DNA of 64,000 bases from a bacterium YEK0313 (GTDB taxonomy: Bacteria > Pseudomonadota > Alphaproteobacteria > Rhizobiales > Phreatobacteraceae), in assembly GCA_000751295.2 (NCBI GenBank), contig CCMO02000001.1:2281501-2345500 (forward strand), written 5' to 3'. Below the pieces are notes generated by a model that was given only the letters and a program-made list of their open reading frames with translations, was not told the DNA's origin and ran no database searches. The position numbers were made by a program, and so were the translations under genes. This document shows, one piece after another, positions 1 through 8,368 of this stretch; position 1 is the stretch's first letter, and the number at the start of each line of letters is the position of its first letter.

Positions 1-70
1 TGCGAGGCTCGGCCAGACCGCCGCCCGAGGTCAAGCCGCAAGCGGCGCGCTGCGGGCTTATGGACCCTCG

Positions 71-958
71 TCAAAGCACGACGATGCCGGAATGTTTGGC
101 CTTGTTTTCCGGCTCGACATGGATGGTGACGCGGGCATCCTCGATTTCGGCCTTCAGCGCCCGTTCGATGCGATCGCAAATGTCATGGGCGTCGGAGACG
201 CTGGTCTGGCCCGCCACGACCAGATGGAATTCGATGAAGGTGACGCGGCCGGCATGGCGGGTGCGCACGTCATGGGCCTCGATGGCGCCGTCGGCCTCGC
301 AGGAGATGATGCCACGGATGCGCGCCAGGGTCTCCTCCGGCACGGCCTCGTCCATCAGGCCGCCGAGCGATTCCTTCATCACGTGCCAGCCGGACCAGAG
401 AATGTTGAGGGCAACCGCCGCGGCCAGAGCCGGGTCGAGGATCGCCCAGCCGGTGACGATGGCGAGCAGCACGCCGAAGGTGACGCCGACCGACGAGACG
501 ACGTCGGTCAAAAGATGCCGCCCGTCGGCGACGAGGGCCGGCGAGCGCAACCGGCGGCCACGGGAGATCAGGATCCAGCACCAGGCGGCGTTGATGACGC
601 TCGCGAGGCCGTTGACCAGCAGGCCCGAAAGCGGCGCGTCGAGCGCCTTCGGGGCCATCAGGCCATAGGCTGCCTCGCGCAGGATGAGCATGGCCGCGAC
701 CACGATCATCACGCCCTCGACGACGGCGCTGACATATTCGGCCTTGTGGTGGCCGTACGGGTGATTGGCGTCCGCCGGCCGCTCGGCGAGCCGGACCGCC
801 AGCAGGGCGGCAATGGCTGTCGCGACATTGACCGTGCTTTCGAGCGCGTCCGAATAGAGCGCGATCGAGCCGGTCATCCACCAGGCGAGGAGCTTTAAGC
901 CCAGCACGACGATGCCGACGACGAGGCTCCCGGCTGCGAGCTTGAGGGTTTTCGACAT
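71..958 (-). CDS. CDF-family divalent cation exporter
   Basis: A 295-residue membrane protein of the cation diffusion facilitator family, whose members export divalent metals such as Zn, Fe, Co or Cd in exchange for protons. Hydrophobic segments fill about residues 8-210. The second membrane segment carries SIALYSDALES and a later one carries RHLLTDVVSS with the H-x3-D metal pair; HPYGHHKAEY lies between TM2 and TM3. The last 85 or so residues form the cytosolic ferredoxin-like domain. ATG at 958 is preferred over a GTG two codons upstream. The metal cannot be told from the sequence, and no neighbour hints at one. Family assignment is firm. Confidence 0.93.
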   Translation of the reverse strand: MSKTLKLAAGSLVVGIVVLGLKLLAWWMTGSIALYSDALESTVNVATAIAALLAVRLAERPADANHPYGHHKAEYVSAVVEGVMIVVAAMLILREAAYGLMAPKALDAPLSGLLVNGLASVINAAWCWILISRGRRLRSPALVADGRHLLTDVVSSVGVTFGVLLAIVTGWAILDPALAAAVALNILWSGWHVMKESLGGLMDEAVPEETLARIRGIISCEADGAIEAHDVRTRHAGRVTFIEFHLVVAGQTSVSDAHDICDRIERALKAEIEDARVTIHVEPENKAKHSGIVVL

Positions 959-1073
959 GGTCACGGCTATCGGGGCGGGAAGCGCGCTATCTAGAGAACT
1001 CGCTCCTGTCTAGCAAGCCTTTGTTTTGTCTTGCAATTCAGTTGCAACAGCAGGCCTGCGGCCAGCCGCCGGT

Positions 1074-1793
1074 TCAGGGCCGGCGAGCGGCGGGCGCGGC
1101 CTGCCGTTGCCCGTGGAGCTCGGTCGGCTTCGGTCTTGCAAGCCAGATCACATGGCGCGCGCCGCGGCCACGGCCGGCATGGGGCCGCTCGACGTCGACG
1201 GAAAAATCCGCCTGGCCGAGCCTGCGGGTGAAGCGATCGTCCGGCGCCGACGACCAGACCGCCAGCGTGCCGTCCGGGCGGAGGGCGCGGCGGGCGGCGG
1301 CGAGGCCGGCCAGCGAATAGAGGCTGTCATTGGCTGGCCGGCTGAGACCATCGGGGCCGTTGTCGACGTCGAGCAGGATCGCTTCATAGCGGGCCCTGGC
1401 CGCCATGATCAGCGCGCCGACATCGTCCTCGACGATGGTGACGCGCGGATCGGTGAGGCTCGTGCCGAACACCTCGGCCATCGGGCCGCGGCCCCAGGCG
1501 ACGACGGCCGGCACCAGCTCGGCCACCGTGACGCGGGCATCCGCACCGAGCACGGCGAGCGCCGCGCGCAGGGTAAAGCCCATGCCGAGGCCGCCGATCA
1601 GGATGTGCGGCGCGCCATGTCCGCCGAGCCGCGCGCAGGCAAGCCGTGCCAGCGCCTCCTCGGAGCCGCTGAGACGGCTGTTCATCAGCTCGATCGGTCC
1701 GGCCATGATCGAAAATTCGCTGCCGCGCTGTTTCAGGCGCAATTCGCCGCCGCCAGGCACGATGGCGGTATCGATGAGCTGCCAGGGGATCAC
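1074..1793 (-). CDS. Spermidine-synthase-like / class I methyltransferase-fold protein
   Basis: A 239-residue protein with the Rossmann-type fold of the spermidine synthase group. The glycine-rich cofactor loop is ILIGGLGMGFTLRAAL, near residues 65-80, followed by an acidic VTVAELVPAVVAW strand and the motif ILLDVDNGPDG, where the aminopropyl/methyl donor acidic residues usually lie. Related proteins are often annotated as spermidine synthase, but this one is short and may not make polyamine. GTG at 1793 (reads VIPWQL) is chosen because nothing homologous precedes it; the same frame stays open further upstream through the chemotaxis gene, but that is only a shadow. It is followed at 71-958 by the CDF exporter on the same strand. 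Confidence 0.75.
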   Translation of the reverse strand: MIPWQLIDTAIVPGGGELRLKQRGSEFSIMAGPIELMNSRLSGSEEALARLACARLGGHGAPHILIGGLGMGFTLRAALAVLGADARVTVAELVPAVVAWGRGPMAEVFGTSLTDPRVTIVEDDVGALIMAARARYEAILLDVDNGPDGLSRPANDSLYSLAGLAAARRALRPDGTLAVWSSAPDDRFTRRLGQADFSVDVERPHAGRGRGARHVIWLARPKPTELHGQRQAAPAARRP

Positions 1794-1909
1794 GAAAGAG
1801 GCTCGCCGCTGCCGACTGGGATGGGGTGCCGTGGCTCTATAGGGCCTTGGCGGCCGGCAAGGAAGCGCGGCCTGGCCTGGGACCATGCCCGGGCCGGGCC
1901 GGCTTGGGG

Positions 1910-3391
1910 TCAGCGGGCGAGCACCCGCGCCGCCTCGCGGGTGGTGGCGACCGCCTGCGAGACCTGCGTGACCGCGGCCGAGATGCCGGTCATGTTGCTG
2001 GCGATCTCGGTCACCGAGCGGGCCGCGCTCTGCATGTTCGCCGACATGTCGCGCGTGACCGCGCTCTGCTCCTCCACGGAGGCTGCCGTGGCGATGACGT
2101 TGTTGCGCATGATCTCGACCGAGCCGCGGATCGATTCCAGCGCGCTGACGACCTCGGTGGAGATGGCCTGGACGCCGTTGATTTCCGCACCGATCTGTTC
2201 GGTCGCCTTGGCGGCCTGGTTGGCGAGGTTCTTCACCTCGGCCGCGACCACCGCGAAGCCGCGGCCGGCTTCGCCCGCCCGGGCCGACTCGATGGTGGCG
2301 TTGAGCGCGAGCAGGTTGATCTGGCCGGCAATGTTGTTGATCAGCCCGACAATGCCGCCCATCGCGGCGGCGGCATCGGACAGGCGCTTGGCGAAGCCGC
2401 CGGCGGTATGGGTCTGTTCCAGCGCGCTGTCGGTGGCGGTCTGGGATTTGGCCATGCTCTGGGAGATCTCGATGACCGAGGCGGCGAGCTCCTCGGCGGC
2501 GGCGGCCATGGTCTGGACATTGCCGCGCGTCGTCTCCGCGACCTCGGCCGCCGAGCTGGATTCGCTCGACGAGCGTTCCACCGCCTGGTCGATCTCGCCG
2601 AAATTGCGGTCGATCATCAGCCTGAGATTGGCCAGAAGCTGGATCTGCTCGGTGATGTCGGTGGCGAACTTCACGACCTTGTAGGGCCGGCCGGCGGCAT
2701 CGAAGATCGGATTGTAGGACGCCTCGATCCAGATTTCGCGGCCGCCCTTGCCGATGCGCTTGTATTGAGCCGCCTGGTATTCGCCTCGTTTCAGCGCAGC
2801 CCAGAACTGGCGGTATTCCTCGGTGGTCCGCATCGCCGGCTCGACGAACATCTGGTGATGTTCGCCCTTGATCTCGGCAAGCGTATAGCCGACCGCCTTC
2901 AGGAAGTTGTCGTTGGCATCGAGGATCCGGCCCTCGAGGGTGAACTCGATCACGGCCTGGGCCTTGCGGATCGCGGCGACCTGGCCGGCCCGGTCGGCAT
3001 CCGCCCCCTTCTGGGCGGTGACGTCGGTGGCGAACTTCACCACCTTGTAAGGCTTGCCGTCGCGGCCGATGAGCGGATTGTAGGACGCCTCGATCCAGAC
3101 TTCCTTGCCGCCCTTGCCGAGGCGGCGGAACTGGCCGGCCTGGAACTGTCCGCCGCGCAGGTCGGTCCAGAACGCGCGGTATTCGGCGCTGTCCTTGTGC
3201 GCCGGGTCGACGAACATGCTGTGATGCTTGCCCGCGATCTCTGAAAGGCTGTAACCGAGCGTATCGAGGAAGTTCTGATTGGCGGTCAGGATCGTGCCGT
3301 CGAGATCGAATTCGATGACCGCCTGGACGCGGTCGAGCGCGGCGAGCTTCGCCTCCATTTCCAGGCTTTTCCGCGATGTGAGATTCAGCAT
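1910..3391 (-). CDS. Soluble PAS-PAS methyl-accepting chemotaxis protein
   Basis: A 493-residue chemoreceptor with no membrane segment, so it should act in the cytoplasm. Two tandem PAS domains (about residues 15-125 and 135-250) are near repeats of each other: both contain GKGG(K/R)E(V/I)WIEASYNP and end in PYKVVKFATD(V/I)T. A methyl-accepting signalling domain follows from about residue 270, with its conserved hairpin region AVVAAEVKNLANQAAKATEQ that contacts CheA and CheW. No chemotaxis kinase genes are nearby, so it must feed a pathway encoded elsewhere. ATG at 3391 (MLNLTSRK) is preferred over a start 11 codons upstream because the family begins there. PAS domains of this kind often bind haem or flavin and sense redox or oxygen; that is inference here. 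Confidence 0.93.
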   Translation of the reverse strand: MLNLTSRKSLEMEAKLAALDRVQAVIEFDLDGTILTANQNFLDTLGYSLSEIAGKHHSMFVDPAHKDSAEYRAFWTDLRGGQFQAGQFRRLGKGGKEVWIEASYNPLIGRDGKPYKVVKFATDVTAQKGADADRAGQVAAIRKAQAVIEFTLEGRILDANDNFLKAVGYTLAEIKGEHHQMFVEPAMRTTEEYRQFWAALKRGEYQAAQYKRIGKGGREIWIEASYNPIFDAAGRPYKVVKFATDITEQIQLLANLRLMIDRNFGEIDQAVERSSSESSSAAEVAETTRGNVQTMAAAAEELAASVIEISQSMAKSQTATDSALEQTHTAGGFAKRLSDAAAAMGGIVGLINNIAGQINLLALNATIESARAGEAGRGFAVVAAEVKNLANQAAKATEQIGAEINGVQAISTEVVSALESIRGSVEIMRNNVIATAASVEEQSAVTRDMSANMQSAARSVTEIASNMTGISAAVTQVSQAVATTREAARVLAR

Positions 3392-3660
3392 GACAGCCCC
3401 CGTGCAGCGAACCGTCCGACGCAATGACGGAACGTGCGTCCTGCACGACCGGCCAATGAATCGAACCGTGAATGCACCCTACGGTGGTATTGAGTGATTA
3501 ATGCAACGTTACGGTCCGTAGTAATGGCTATTTATTACGTAAGGTAATATGTGAAGTATAATGACCAGGATTTTCTTGTTATACTGATTGCGTCACGCAT
3601 TCGGGGGAAGGCCGGCCGGAGGCGGAGCGTGAGGCCGCATCGGCCCGCTGGACGGAAGGC
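3392..3660. promoter_or_regulatory. AT-rich promoter region upstream of the PAS chemoreceptor
   Basis: This intergenic stretch is clearly richer in A and T than the rest of the window, mainly between 3480 and 3595. It contains several short palindromes: TTACGTAA at about 3535, GTATAA and TTATAC separated by 17 bases near 3556-3584, and ACGGTCCGT near 3511. It lies directly upstream of the minus-strand chemoreceptor start. I see no coding potential in it. Confidence 0.4.
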
Positions 3661-4077
3661 TTAGGCATCGCCCGGCGGATTGGCCGCGAACCAGTCGGCA
3701 ATGGCCGGCATCATCTTTTCGAAGCCGCCGGGGATCCAGATATTGAGCACGCCGGCCCTCGTCCCGCCACGGTTCTCGAAGTCGTGGGTCGTACCCCCGG
3801 GGATCAGCACGAAGCTGCCGCGCTCGGCCTCGATCCACAGGTCGCCGACGAGAATGCTCATCGTTCCCTCGACGACATAGAACATGTCGTCTTCTGGGTG
3901 CGCATGGGCACCGGGACCGCGGGTATGCGGCTCCAGCCACCACTCTGAAATGCAGCAGCGGTTGCCGGTCTCCGGCCCGTCCGCCTTGAACACGGCACCG
4001 ATGCGGCCCATCGGATAGCTCCTCCCGCCACCGGGGACGAGCACGATCGGTTGCCTGACAGTATCGGTCTCGGGCAT
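3661..4077 (-). CDS. Cupin-domain protein
   Basis: A 138-residue single-domain cupin. The first cupin motif is seen as PGAHAHPEDDMFYVVEG (about residues 58-75), giving the HxH-x4-E type metal ligands, and the second as LIPGGTTHDFENRG (about residues 93-106), with the last histidine ligand. Cupins of this size can be metal enzymes or sugar and small-molecule binding proteins; the substrate is not apparent. ATG at 4077 (MPETDT) begins the homologous region. It lies 53 bases downstream of the MATE exporter stop on the same strand, so the two may be co-transcribed. Confidence 0.85.
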   Translation of the reverse strand: MPETDTVRQPIVLVPGGGRSYPMGRIGAVFKADGPETGNRCCISEWWLEPHTRGPGAHAHPEDDMFYVVEGTMSILVGDLWIEAERGSFVLIPGGTTHDFENRGGTRAGVLNIWIPGGFEKMMPAIADWFAANPPGDA

Positions 4078-4130
4078 GGGGCCAGCCCTCCTGGACGGTC
4101 GCGAGCATAGGCTCATCGCCCGCGGTCCGG

Positions 4131-5582
4131 CTAGCGTCCCAGCCTCGCGCTGAGCCGCGCCCATCGCCAGGTGGTGAGCAGGGCGACCGCCGAAAGGCCG
4201 GAGGCGAGGCCGAGCCAGATGCCGACGCCGCCGAAGCCCCAGTAGAAGGCGAGGCTCGCGCCGAGCGGCATGCCGATGCCCCAGTAGCCGACGGCGGTCA
4301 GCACCATCGGCACGCTGGTGTCGTGCAGGCCGCGCAGCATGCCGAGGCAGGCGACCTGGATGCCGTCGCCGAGCTGGAACAGCGCGGCGCAGATCAAGAG
4401 CGTCGAGGCGAGAATGACCACGTCGCGATTGATCGCCGCCTCGGTGTCGATGAACACGCCGATCAGCAGTTTCGGCGCGGTCAGCATGACGACGGCCACC
4501 GTCAGCATGTAGGTGACGGTCAGGCCATAGGCGGTCCAGCCTGCGAGGCGTGCCGCGGGACCATCGCCCGCGCCGCTGGCGCGGCCGACCCGGACGCTTG
4601 CCGCCTGGCTCAGCCCGATGGCGGCCATGAAAGTGAAGCCGCCGATCTGTGCGACGATGGCATGGGCGGCGAGCGCGGTGGCGCCGATCAGGCCCATCAT
4701 CATGGCGGAGGCATAGAAGATCGAGGTCTCGAAAGCTTGCGCGAGGCCGATCGGCAGGCCGAGCCGCCAGATCTCGGCGAGCCGCTGCAGGTCCGGCCGC
4801 CACAGGTCCTGGAACAGCCGGTAGAGCCGGAAGCGGCGGTCGAGGCTGACGACGGTGACGAGGCCGGAAAACAGCACCAGCATGGCGCCCGCCGTCGCGA
4901 GCCCGGCGCCGGCAGGTCCGAGCTCGGGAAAGCCGAGATGGCCGTAGATCAGGCACCAGCCGGCCGCGGCGTTGAAAAGGGCGGCGAGCGCCGCGACCAG
5001 CATGGTCCAGAGTGGCCGCTGCATCGCCGCCAGGAAGGAGCGGAGCACGACATAGCCGAGAAAGGGCAGCAGCCCCCATTGCAGGCCATGCATGAAGGCG
5101 GTCGAGCGGGCCGCCAGGGCCGGTTCCTGGCCGAGCAGGATGAACACCCGATCGCAGTTCCACAGCAGGAGCCAGGCGGGCAGCGAGACCAGGAGCGCAC
5201 TCCACAGGCCCTGGCGCACGGTACGCCGGATGTCGTCCACGGCCTGCGGGTCGCGGCCGAGCGTTTTGGCCATCAGCAGCATGGAGGCCGAGACGATGCC
5301 CATGCTGAACAGCATCACGGCCTGGTACAGGCTGGCCGCCATGGCCGTGGCGGCGAGCTCGTCCTTGCCGATCCGCCCGACATAGACGAGGTCGGTGGCC
5401 ATCAGGGCGACCTGGGCGATGTTGGTCAGCACCAGCGGCCAGCCGAGCGCCAGCGAGGCGCGTGCCTCGCGCAGCACGATACGGGTCGAGAGACGGGTGG
5501 GCATTGTGTCGTGCATGATGGCGGGCGGCGCGCGGCCGTTGGTCCTGCGGGATGGCGAGGGGGCGGCGGCAGGTTGTTCCAT
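4131..5582 (-). CDS. MATE-family multidrug/toxin efflux transporter
   Basis: A 483-residue, 12-helix MATE exporter of the NorM type, a family that extrudes cationic drugs and metabolites using Na+ or H+ gradients. Typical features are ALGWPLVLTNIAQVALMATD in the first helix and VGRIGKDELAATAMAASLYQ in the second, with the two six-helix halves starting near residues 25 and 260. The first ATG (5582) is used; a later ATG (MPTRLST) is also possible. The gene lies about 64 bases from the insertion site of the IS481 element, which separates it from the LysR gene on the same strand. Confidence 0.9.
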   Translation of the reverse strand: MEQPAAAPSPSRRTNGRAPPAIMHDTMPTRLSTRIVLREARASLALGWPLVLTNIAQVALMATDLVYVGRIGKDELAATAMAASLYQAVMLFSMGIVSASMLLMAKTLGRDPQAVDDIRRTVRQGLWSALLVSLPAWLLLWNCDRVFILLGQEPALAARSTAFMHGLQWGLLPFLGYVVLRSFLAAMQRPLWTMLVAALAALFNAAAGWCLIYGHLGFPELGPAGAGLATAGAMLVLFSGLVTVVSLDRRFRLYRLFQDLWRPDLQRLAEIWRLGLPIGLAQAFETSIFYASAMMMGLIGATALAAHAIVAQIGGFTFMAAIGLSQAASVRVGRASGAGDGPAARLAGWTAYGLTVTYMLTVAVVMLTAPKLLIGVFIDTEAAINRDVVILASTLLICAALFQLGDGIQVACLGMLRGLHDTSVPMVLTAVGYWGIGMPLGASLAFYWGFGGVGIWLGLASGLSAVALLTTWRWARLSARLGR

Positions 5583-5645
5583 GCGCGCCGCCCGCCGACA
5601 AGGTCCGGCCGGGAAGGGCAGGCGCGCGCCGGTGCAGATCTGCAG

Positions 5646-5651
5646 GCTAGG
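5646..5651. repeat. Target site duplication (left copy) of the IS481 element
   Basis: The six bases GCTAGG here are repeated exactly at 6678-6683, immediately outside the two ends of the insertion sequence. A 6-bp duplication is within the range known for IS481-family elements. Confidence 0.85.
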
Positions 5652-6677
5652 TGTGAGTTCTGGTCAGGTTGTTCCGGCGAGAGCTTGAGCCGGTGATCGT
5701 CGTGCGAGGCTAGCATGCGGCCGGTGCTGGTTGTACCAGGCCAGCCATCGCGTGAGATCTGCGGTCCGGCGGGCGGAAGAGGGGAACGGGATGGCATAGG
5801 CCCATTCCCTGAGCATGGTCTGAATGAAGCGCTCTGCCTTGCCGTTCGTCTTCGGGGTGTAGGGTCGGGTGCGGATGTGCCGGATGGCGAGCATCCTCAA
5901 CGCTTTGCGGAAGAGCCTGGCGATGTATCCCGAGCCGTTGTCGGTCATCACTCTTTGCACGCTGACGCCCCGCTCCTTGAACCAGCGCAGCGCCCGCACG
6001 AGGAACCCGGTGGTCGACCACCGCCGCTCGTCGGGCAGCACCTCGACATAGGCGAGCCGGGTCGCATCGTCGATGGCGACATGCAGGAAGTCGTAGCCAA
6101 GCCCCTGGCTGGCGCCACGCCGGTTGCCGGTGATGCGGTGGCCGACGCCTTCAAAGCGGGCCAGCCGCTTGATGTCGAGATGAAGCAGCTCGCCGGGACG
6201 CTCGCGTTGATAGCGCCGCACCGGCTCCTTCGGATCAAGCGCGGACAGCCGGCCGAGCCCCATCCGCGTCAGCCAGCCGGCAACCGTCGATCGCGCCAGT
6301 CCGAGGCGGGACGCAATCTCCTCACCCGTCAACCGGTACTCGCGGCGCAGCTTGGCCGCCAGCCCGGGCCAGAACGCGCTCGTCGCCGATCGGGACGCAT
6401 GGGGCCGGGACGAGCGGTTCTGCAGCCCGGCTTCTCCATCGCTCCGCCATCGCGACAGCCATTTGCGGGCGGTTCGCTCGCTGACCCCGAAGCCGGCCGC
6501 CACTTCGCCGACAGGCCGGCCGTCTCCTACGATCCGCCGGATCATCTCCGCTCGACCAAGCGGCGTCGTTCGCGCATTCTTGTGCGGGTTGTTCATCCTC
6601 GTGCCCTGCGGTGCTTCGTGTCGCAACGACCACCTTCGGGCTCTCACGGGCGATGAACAACCTCCTCGGACTCCACA
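5652..6677 (-). mobile_element. IS481-family insertion sequence, complete (1026 bp)
   Basis: Imperfect terminal inverted repeats of about 23 bp bound the element: 5652-5674, beginning TGTGAGTTCTGG and ending AGGTTGTTC, and the reverse complement of 6655-6677, beginning TGTGGAGTCC and ending AGGTTGTTC (about 16 of 23 positions agree). Both ends start with TGTG. A 6-bp target duplication GCTAGG flanks them. The single transposase gene fills the interior, and its stop codon lies inside the left repeat, which is common in IS481 elements. The intact reading frame and exact duplication suggest a recent, possibly still mobile insertion. Confidence 0.88.
5664..6596 (-). CDS. IS481-family transposase
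   Basis: A 310-residue DDE transposase. The N-terminal helix-turn-helix region (about residues 12-45) reads GEVAAGFGVSERTARKWLSR and is followed by a second HTH (SRLGLARSTVAGWLTRMGL). The rve integrase core holds the acidic triad in LLHLDIKRLARF (first D), QRVMTDNGSGYIA (second D) and TPKTNGKAERFIQTML (E). The length is normal for the family and no frameshift is seen. ATG at 6596 (MNNPHKN) is taken as start; the frame is open 17 codons further upstream. Its stop lies inside the left inverted repeat of the element. Confidence 0.93.
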   Translation of the reverse strand: MNNPHKNARTTPLGRAEMIRRIVGDGRPVGEVAAGFGVSERTARKWLSRWRSDGEAGLQNRSSRPHASRSATSAFWPGLAAKLRREYRLTGEEIASRLGLARSTVAGWLTRMGLGRLSALDPKEPVRRYQRERPGELLHLDIKRLARFEGVGHRITGNRRGASQGLGYDFLHVAIDDATRLAYVEVLPDERRWSTTGFLVRALRWFKERGVSVQRVMTDNGSGYIARLFRKALRMLAIRHIRTRPYTPKTNGKAERFIQTMLREWAYAIPFPSSARRTADLTRWLAWYNQHRPHASLARRSPAQALAGTT

Positions 6678-6683
6678 GCTAGG
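6678..6683. repeat. Target site duplication (right copy) of the IS481 element
   Basis: GCTAGG, identical to 5646-5651. Read on the minus strand it contains the TAG stop codon of the LysR gene, so the duplication preserved the stop and the LysR protein was not altered by the insertion. Confidence 0.85.
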
Positions 6684-7584
6684 CGCCGGGCCGCTGCGCC
6701 TGCAGATAGTCGACGAAGGCCTTCACCGTGCGCGGCACCCGTGGGCTCCAGGGCCGCACCGCATAGATCGTTTCGGCGTCCGAGCCCTCGATGGTCCAGT
6801 CGGCCAGGAGCGCGACCAGGGCCCCGGACGCGATGTGCCGGTCGCAGGAGAAGCCGGAGAGCATGGCGATGCCGCCGCCGGCGAGGGCGGCCTGCAGCAG
6901 GATTTCGCCGTTGTTCGCCTTGAGCGCCCCCTTCACCGGCGCGGGGACCTGAAGGCCGGCGCGCGCGAAGCTCCAGGTCGGGTCGTGCAGCGCCTGCCAG
7001 CCATAGATCAGGCAGCGATGCGACGCGAGATCGGCTGGCTCCCGCGGGTGGCCGCGGCGTGCGAGATAGGCGGGGGAGGCGACGAGGCGCCAGTCGACCC
7101 GTCCGACCGGCCAGGCCATGTCGGTGCAGCGCACGATGTTGGCAAAGCGCAGGGCGAGGTCGAACCCCTGGGCGGCGAGATCGGCAATGTCCTGGCTGGT
7201 CGAGAGATCGAGCTCGATGTCCGGATAGCGGTCGAGGAAGCCGGGGATGAGCGGCGCGGCGAAGCTGACGCCGACCCCGATCGAGGCGGTGACGCGCAGG
7301 CGTCCCTTGGGCTCGACGGCCAGATCGCGCAGGCCCGCGAGGGTCTCCTCGGCGTCGGCCAGCATCCGGTCCATCCCGTCGAGCAGCCGCTCGCCGGCAT
7401 CGGTGAGCGTCAGCGACCGGGTGCTGCGGTTGACGAGCTGCAGCGCGAGCTCGCGCTCGAGCGCCTTCAACCTGACGCTGACCGCGGCCTTGGACAGGCC
7501 GAGCCGGGCGGCGGCGCGGGTGATGCTGCGCGTCTCGGCGACACGGGTAAAGATCAGCAGGTTTTCAATGAGGTCGATCTGCAT
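6679..7584 (-). CDS. LysR-family transcriptional regulator
   Basis: A 301-residue LysR regulator. The N-terminal winged helix (residues 1-65) reads ITRAAARLGLSKAAVSVRLK followed by LVNRSTRSLTLTDAGERLL, the standard family pattern; the effector-binding domain occupies about residues 88-295. The effector is unknown. The ATG at 7584 starts the homologous region. Repeated ATTGTT/AACAAT half-sites just upstream suggest autoregulation. The stop codon is inside the target duplication of the IS481 insertion, which has cut the gene off from the MATE exporter that would otherwise lie about 70 bases downstream. Confidence 0.93.
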   Translation of the reverse strand: MQIDLIENLLIFTRVAETRSITRAAARLGLSKAAVSVRLKALERELALQLVNRSTRSLTLTDAGERLLDGMDRMLADAEETLAGLRDLAVEPKGRLRVTASIGVGVSFAAPLIPGFLDRYPDIELDLSTSQDIADLAAQGFDLALRFANIVRCTDMAWPVGRVDWRLVASPAYLARRGHPREPADLASHRCLIYGWQALHDPTWSFARAGLQVPAPVKGALKANNGEILLQAALAGGGIAMLSGFSCDRHIASGALVALLADWTIEGSDAETIYAVRPWSPRVPRTVKAFVDYLQAQRPGA

Positions 7585-7585
7585 G

Positions 7586-7630
7586 ATTGTTTATTCATGC
7601 GAACAATGGGTTTTTGCAAGGCCGATTGTT
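7586..7630. promoter_or_regulatory. Candidate LysR operator cluster (ATTGTT repeats)
   Basis: ATTGTT at 7586-7591 and AACAAT at 7602-7607 form an inverted repeat with a 10-base spacer, and a further ATTGTT lies at 7625-7630. They begin one base upstream of the LysR start codon. LysR proteins usually bind interrupted dyads near their own promoters, so autoregulation is plausible; there is no direct evidence. Confidence 0.35.
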
Positions 7631-8100
7631 CATTTTCTGGGAAATGCCCATCGTTTCCTGAATCTTGCCGAGGAAACGTTCGATGACACCGGCCTCTTTG
7701 ACCTGCCCGCACCTGAAAGGCGAAGGTGGAACATCCCCGCGCTCATGGCGCCGTCGTCTCGCACGCCGCTGGCGCTCATGGCAGCCAGGACGAGCGGGAG
7801 CACCGGCGCCTGCTGCGGCGCTGCCACCGCGCCTGCGCGGCGATATCGGCCTCGATCCGCCCGTGCCGGGCGCCGACGGCCGGCATGGCAGGGACTTCAC
7901 GTCCTACCTGCAGTACCTCTAGGCGTCCGGCCGGCGCGCGGCCAATGGCGGCAGGTGGCGTGCGTGGCCGCGCTGCGCAAGCGGCGACGGTGCGGATCAC
8001 CTCTGCCGGTCACGCCCTTTCCGTCGCGATGGCGCTTACCTACATCAGCTTCACTTGGGGCCGCCTGCCATGCCGGGCGGCATTGTGCTGGTGAACGACG
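7631..8100. other. Stretch with no convincing gene
   Basis: About 470 bases between the LysR promoter and the small HTH-like gene. Open frames exist on both strands, but none shows a known domain, a good ribosome binding site or the residue composition of a real protein; the high GC content alone keeps frames open. A faint likeness to the C-terminal motif of small DUF1127 proteins (RLRGDIGLD, about 7835) was considered too weak to call. Confidence 0.4.
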
Positions 8101-8331
8101 ATGAAAAGGCCACACGACGCCAGAGCGAACGGCGCGATCAGACGTTATGTCCTCGAGCAGCTGCGGGGCATGCCCTGCTGGTGCGACGTCAAGGAGATCG
8201 CCGCGGCGGCCGAGGTGAGCGAGGAGACGGCACGCGCCTGCCTCGAATCCTACGAAGGTGAATATGCGCGTCGGCACGGCGATCTCTGGCGTTTCGAGAC
8301 CTGCTGCCTGAAGCAGCTCAAGCCCAACTGA
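8101..8331 (+). CDS. Small HTH-like hypothetical protein
   Basis: A 76-residue protein that I do not recognise as a named family. Residues 8-52 have the look of a winged helix: a helix (IRRYVLEQLRGM), then VKEIAAAAEVSEETARACLESY, a helix-turn-helix pattern with a recognition-like helix, then a basic wing (ARRHGDLWRFE). It is therefore probably a small DNA-binding protein. It converges with the binding-protein gene at 8369. The ribosome binding site is weak, so the start is not certain. Confidence 0.55.
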   Translation: MKRPHDARANGAIRRYVLEQLRGMPCWCDVKEIAAAAEVSEETARACLESYEGEYARRHGDLWRFETCCLKQLKPN

Positions 8332-8368
8332 GCAGGCGATCCGGCAGCGGCCGATAGCGGCCGGCCCG

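Noticed and set aside
1794..3446. Continuous minus-strand frame joining the spermidine-synthase-like protein to the region of the chemoreceptor
   Set aside because: The upstream part is an out-of-frame shadow of the PAS/MCP gene; the true protein starts at GTG 1793.
7726..8094. Possible DUF1127-like small gene
   Set aside because: The motif-like RLRGDIGLD is in a frame without proper start or the preceding Arg-rich helix, and no other frame completes the domain.
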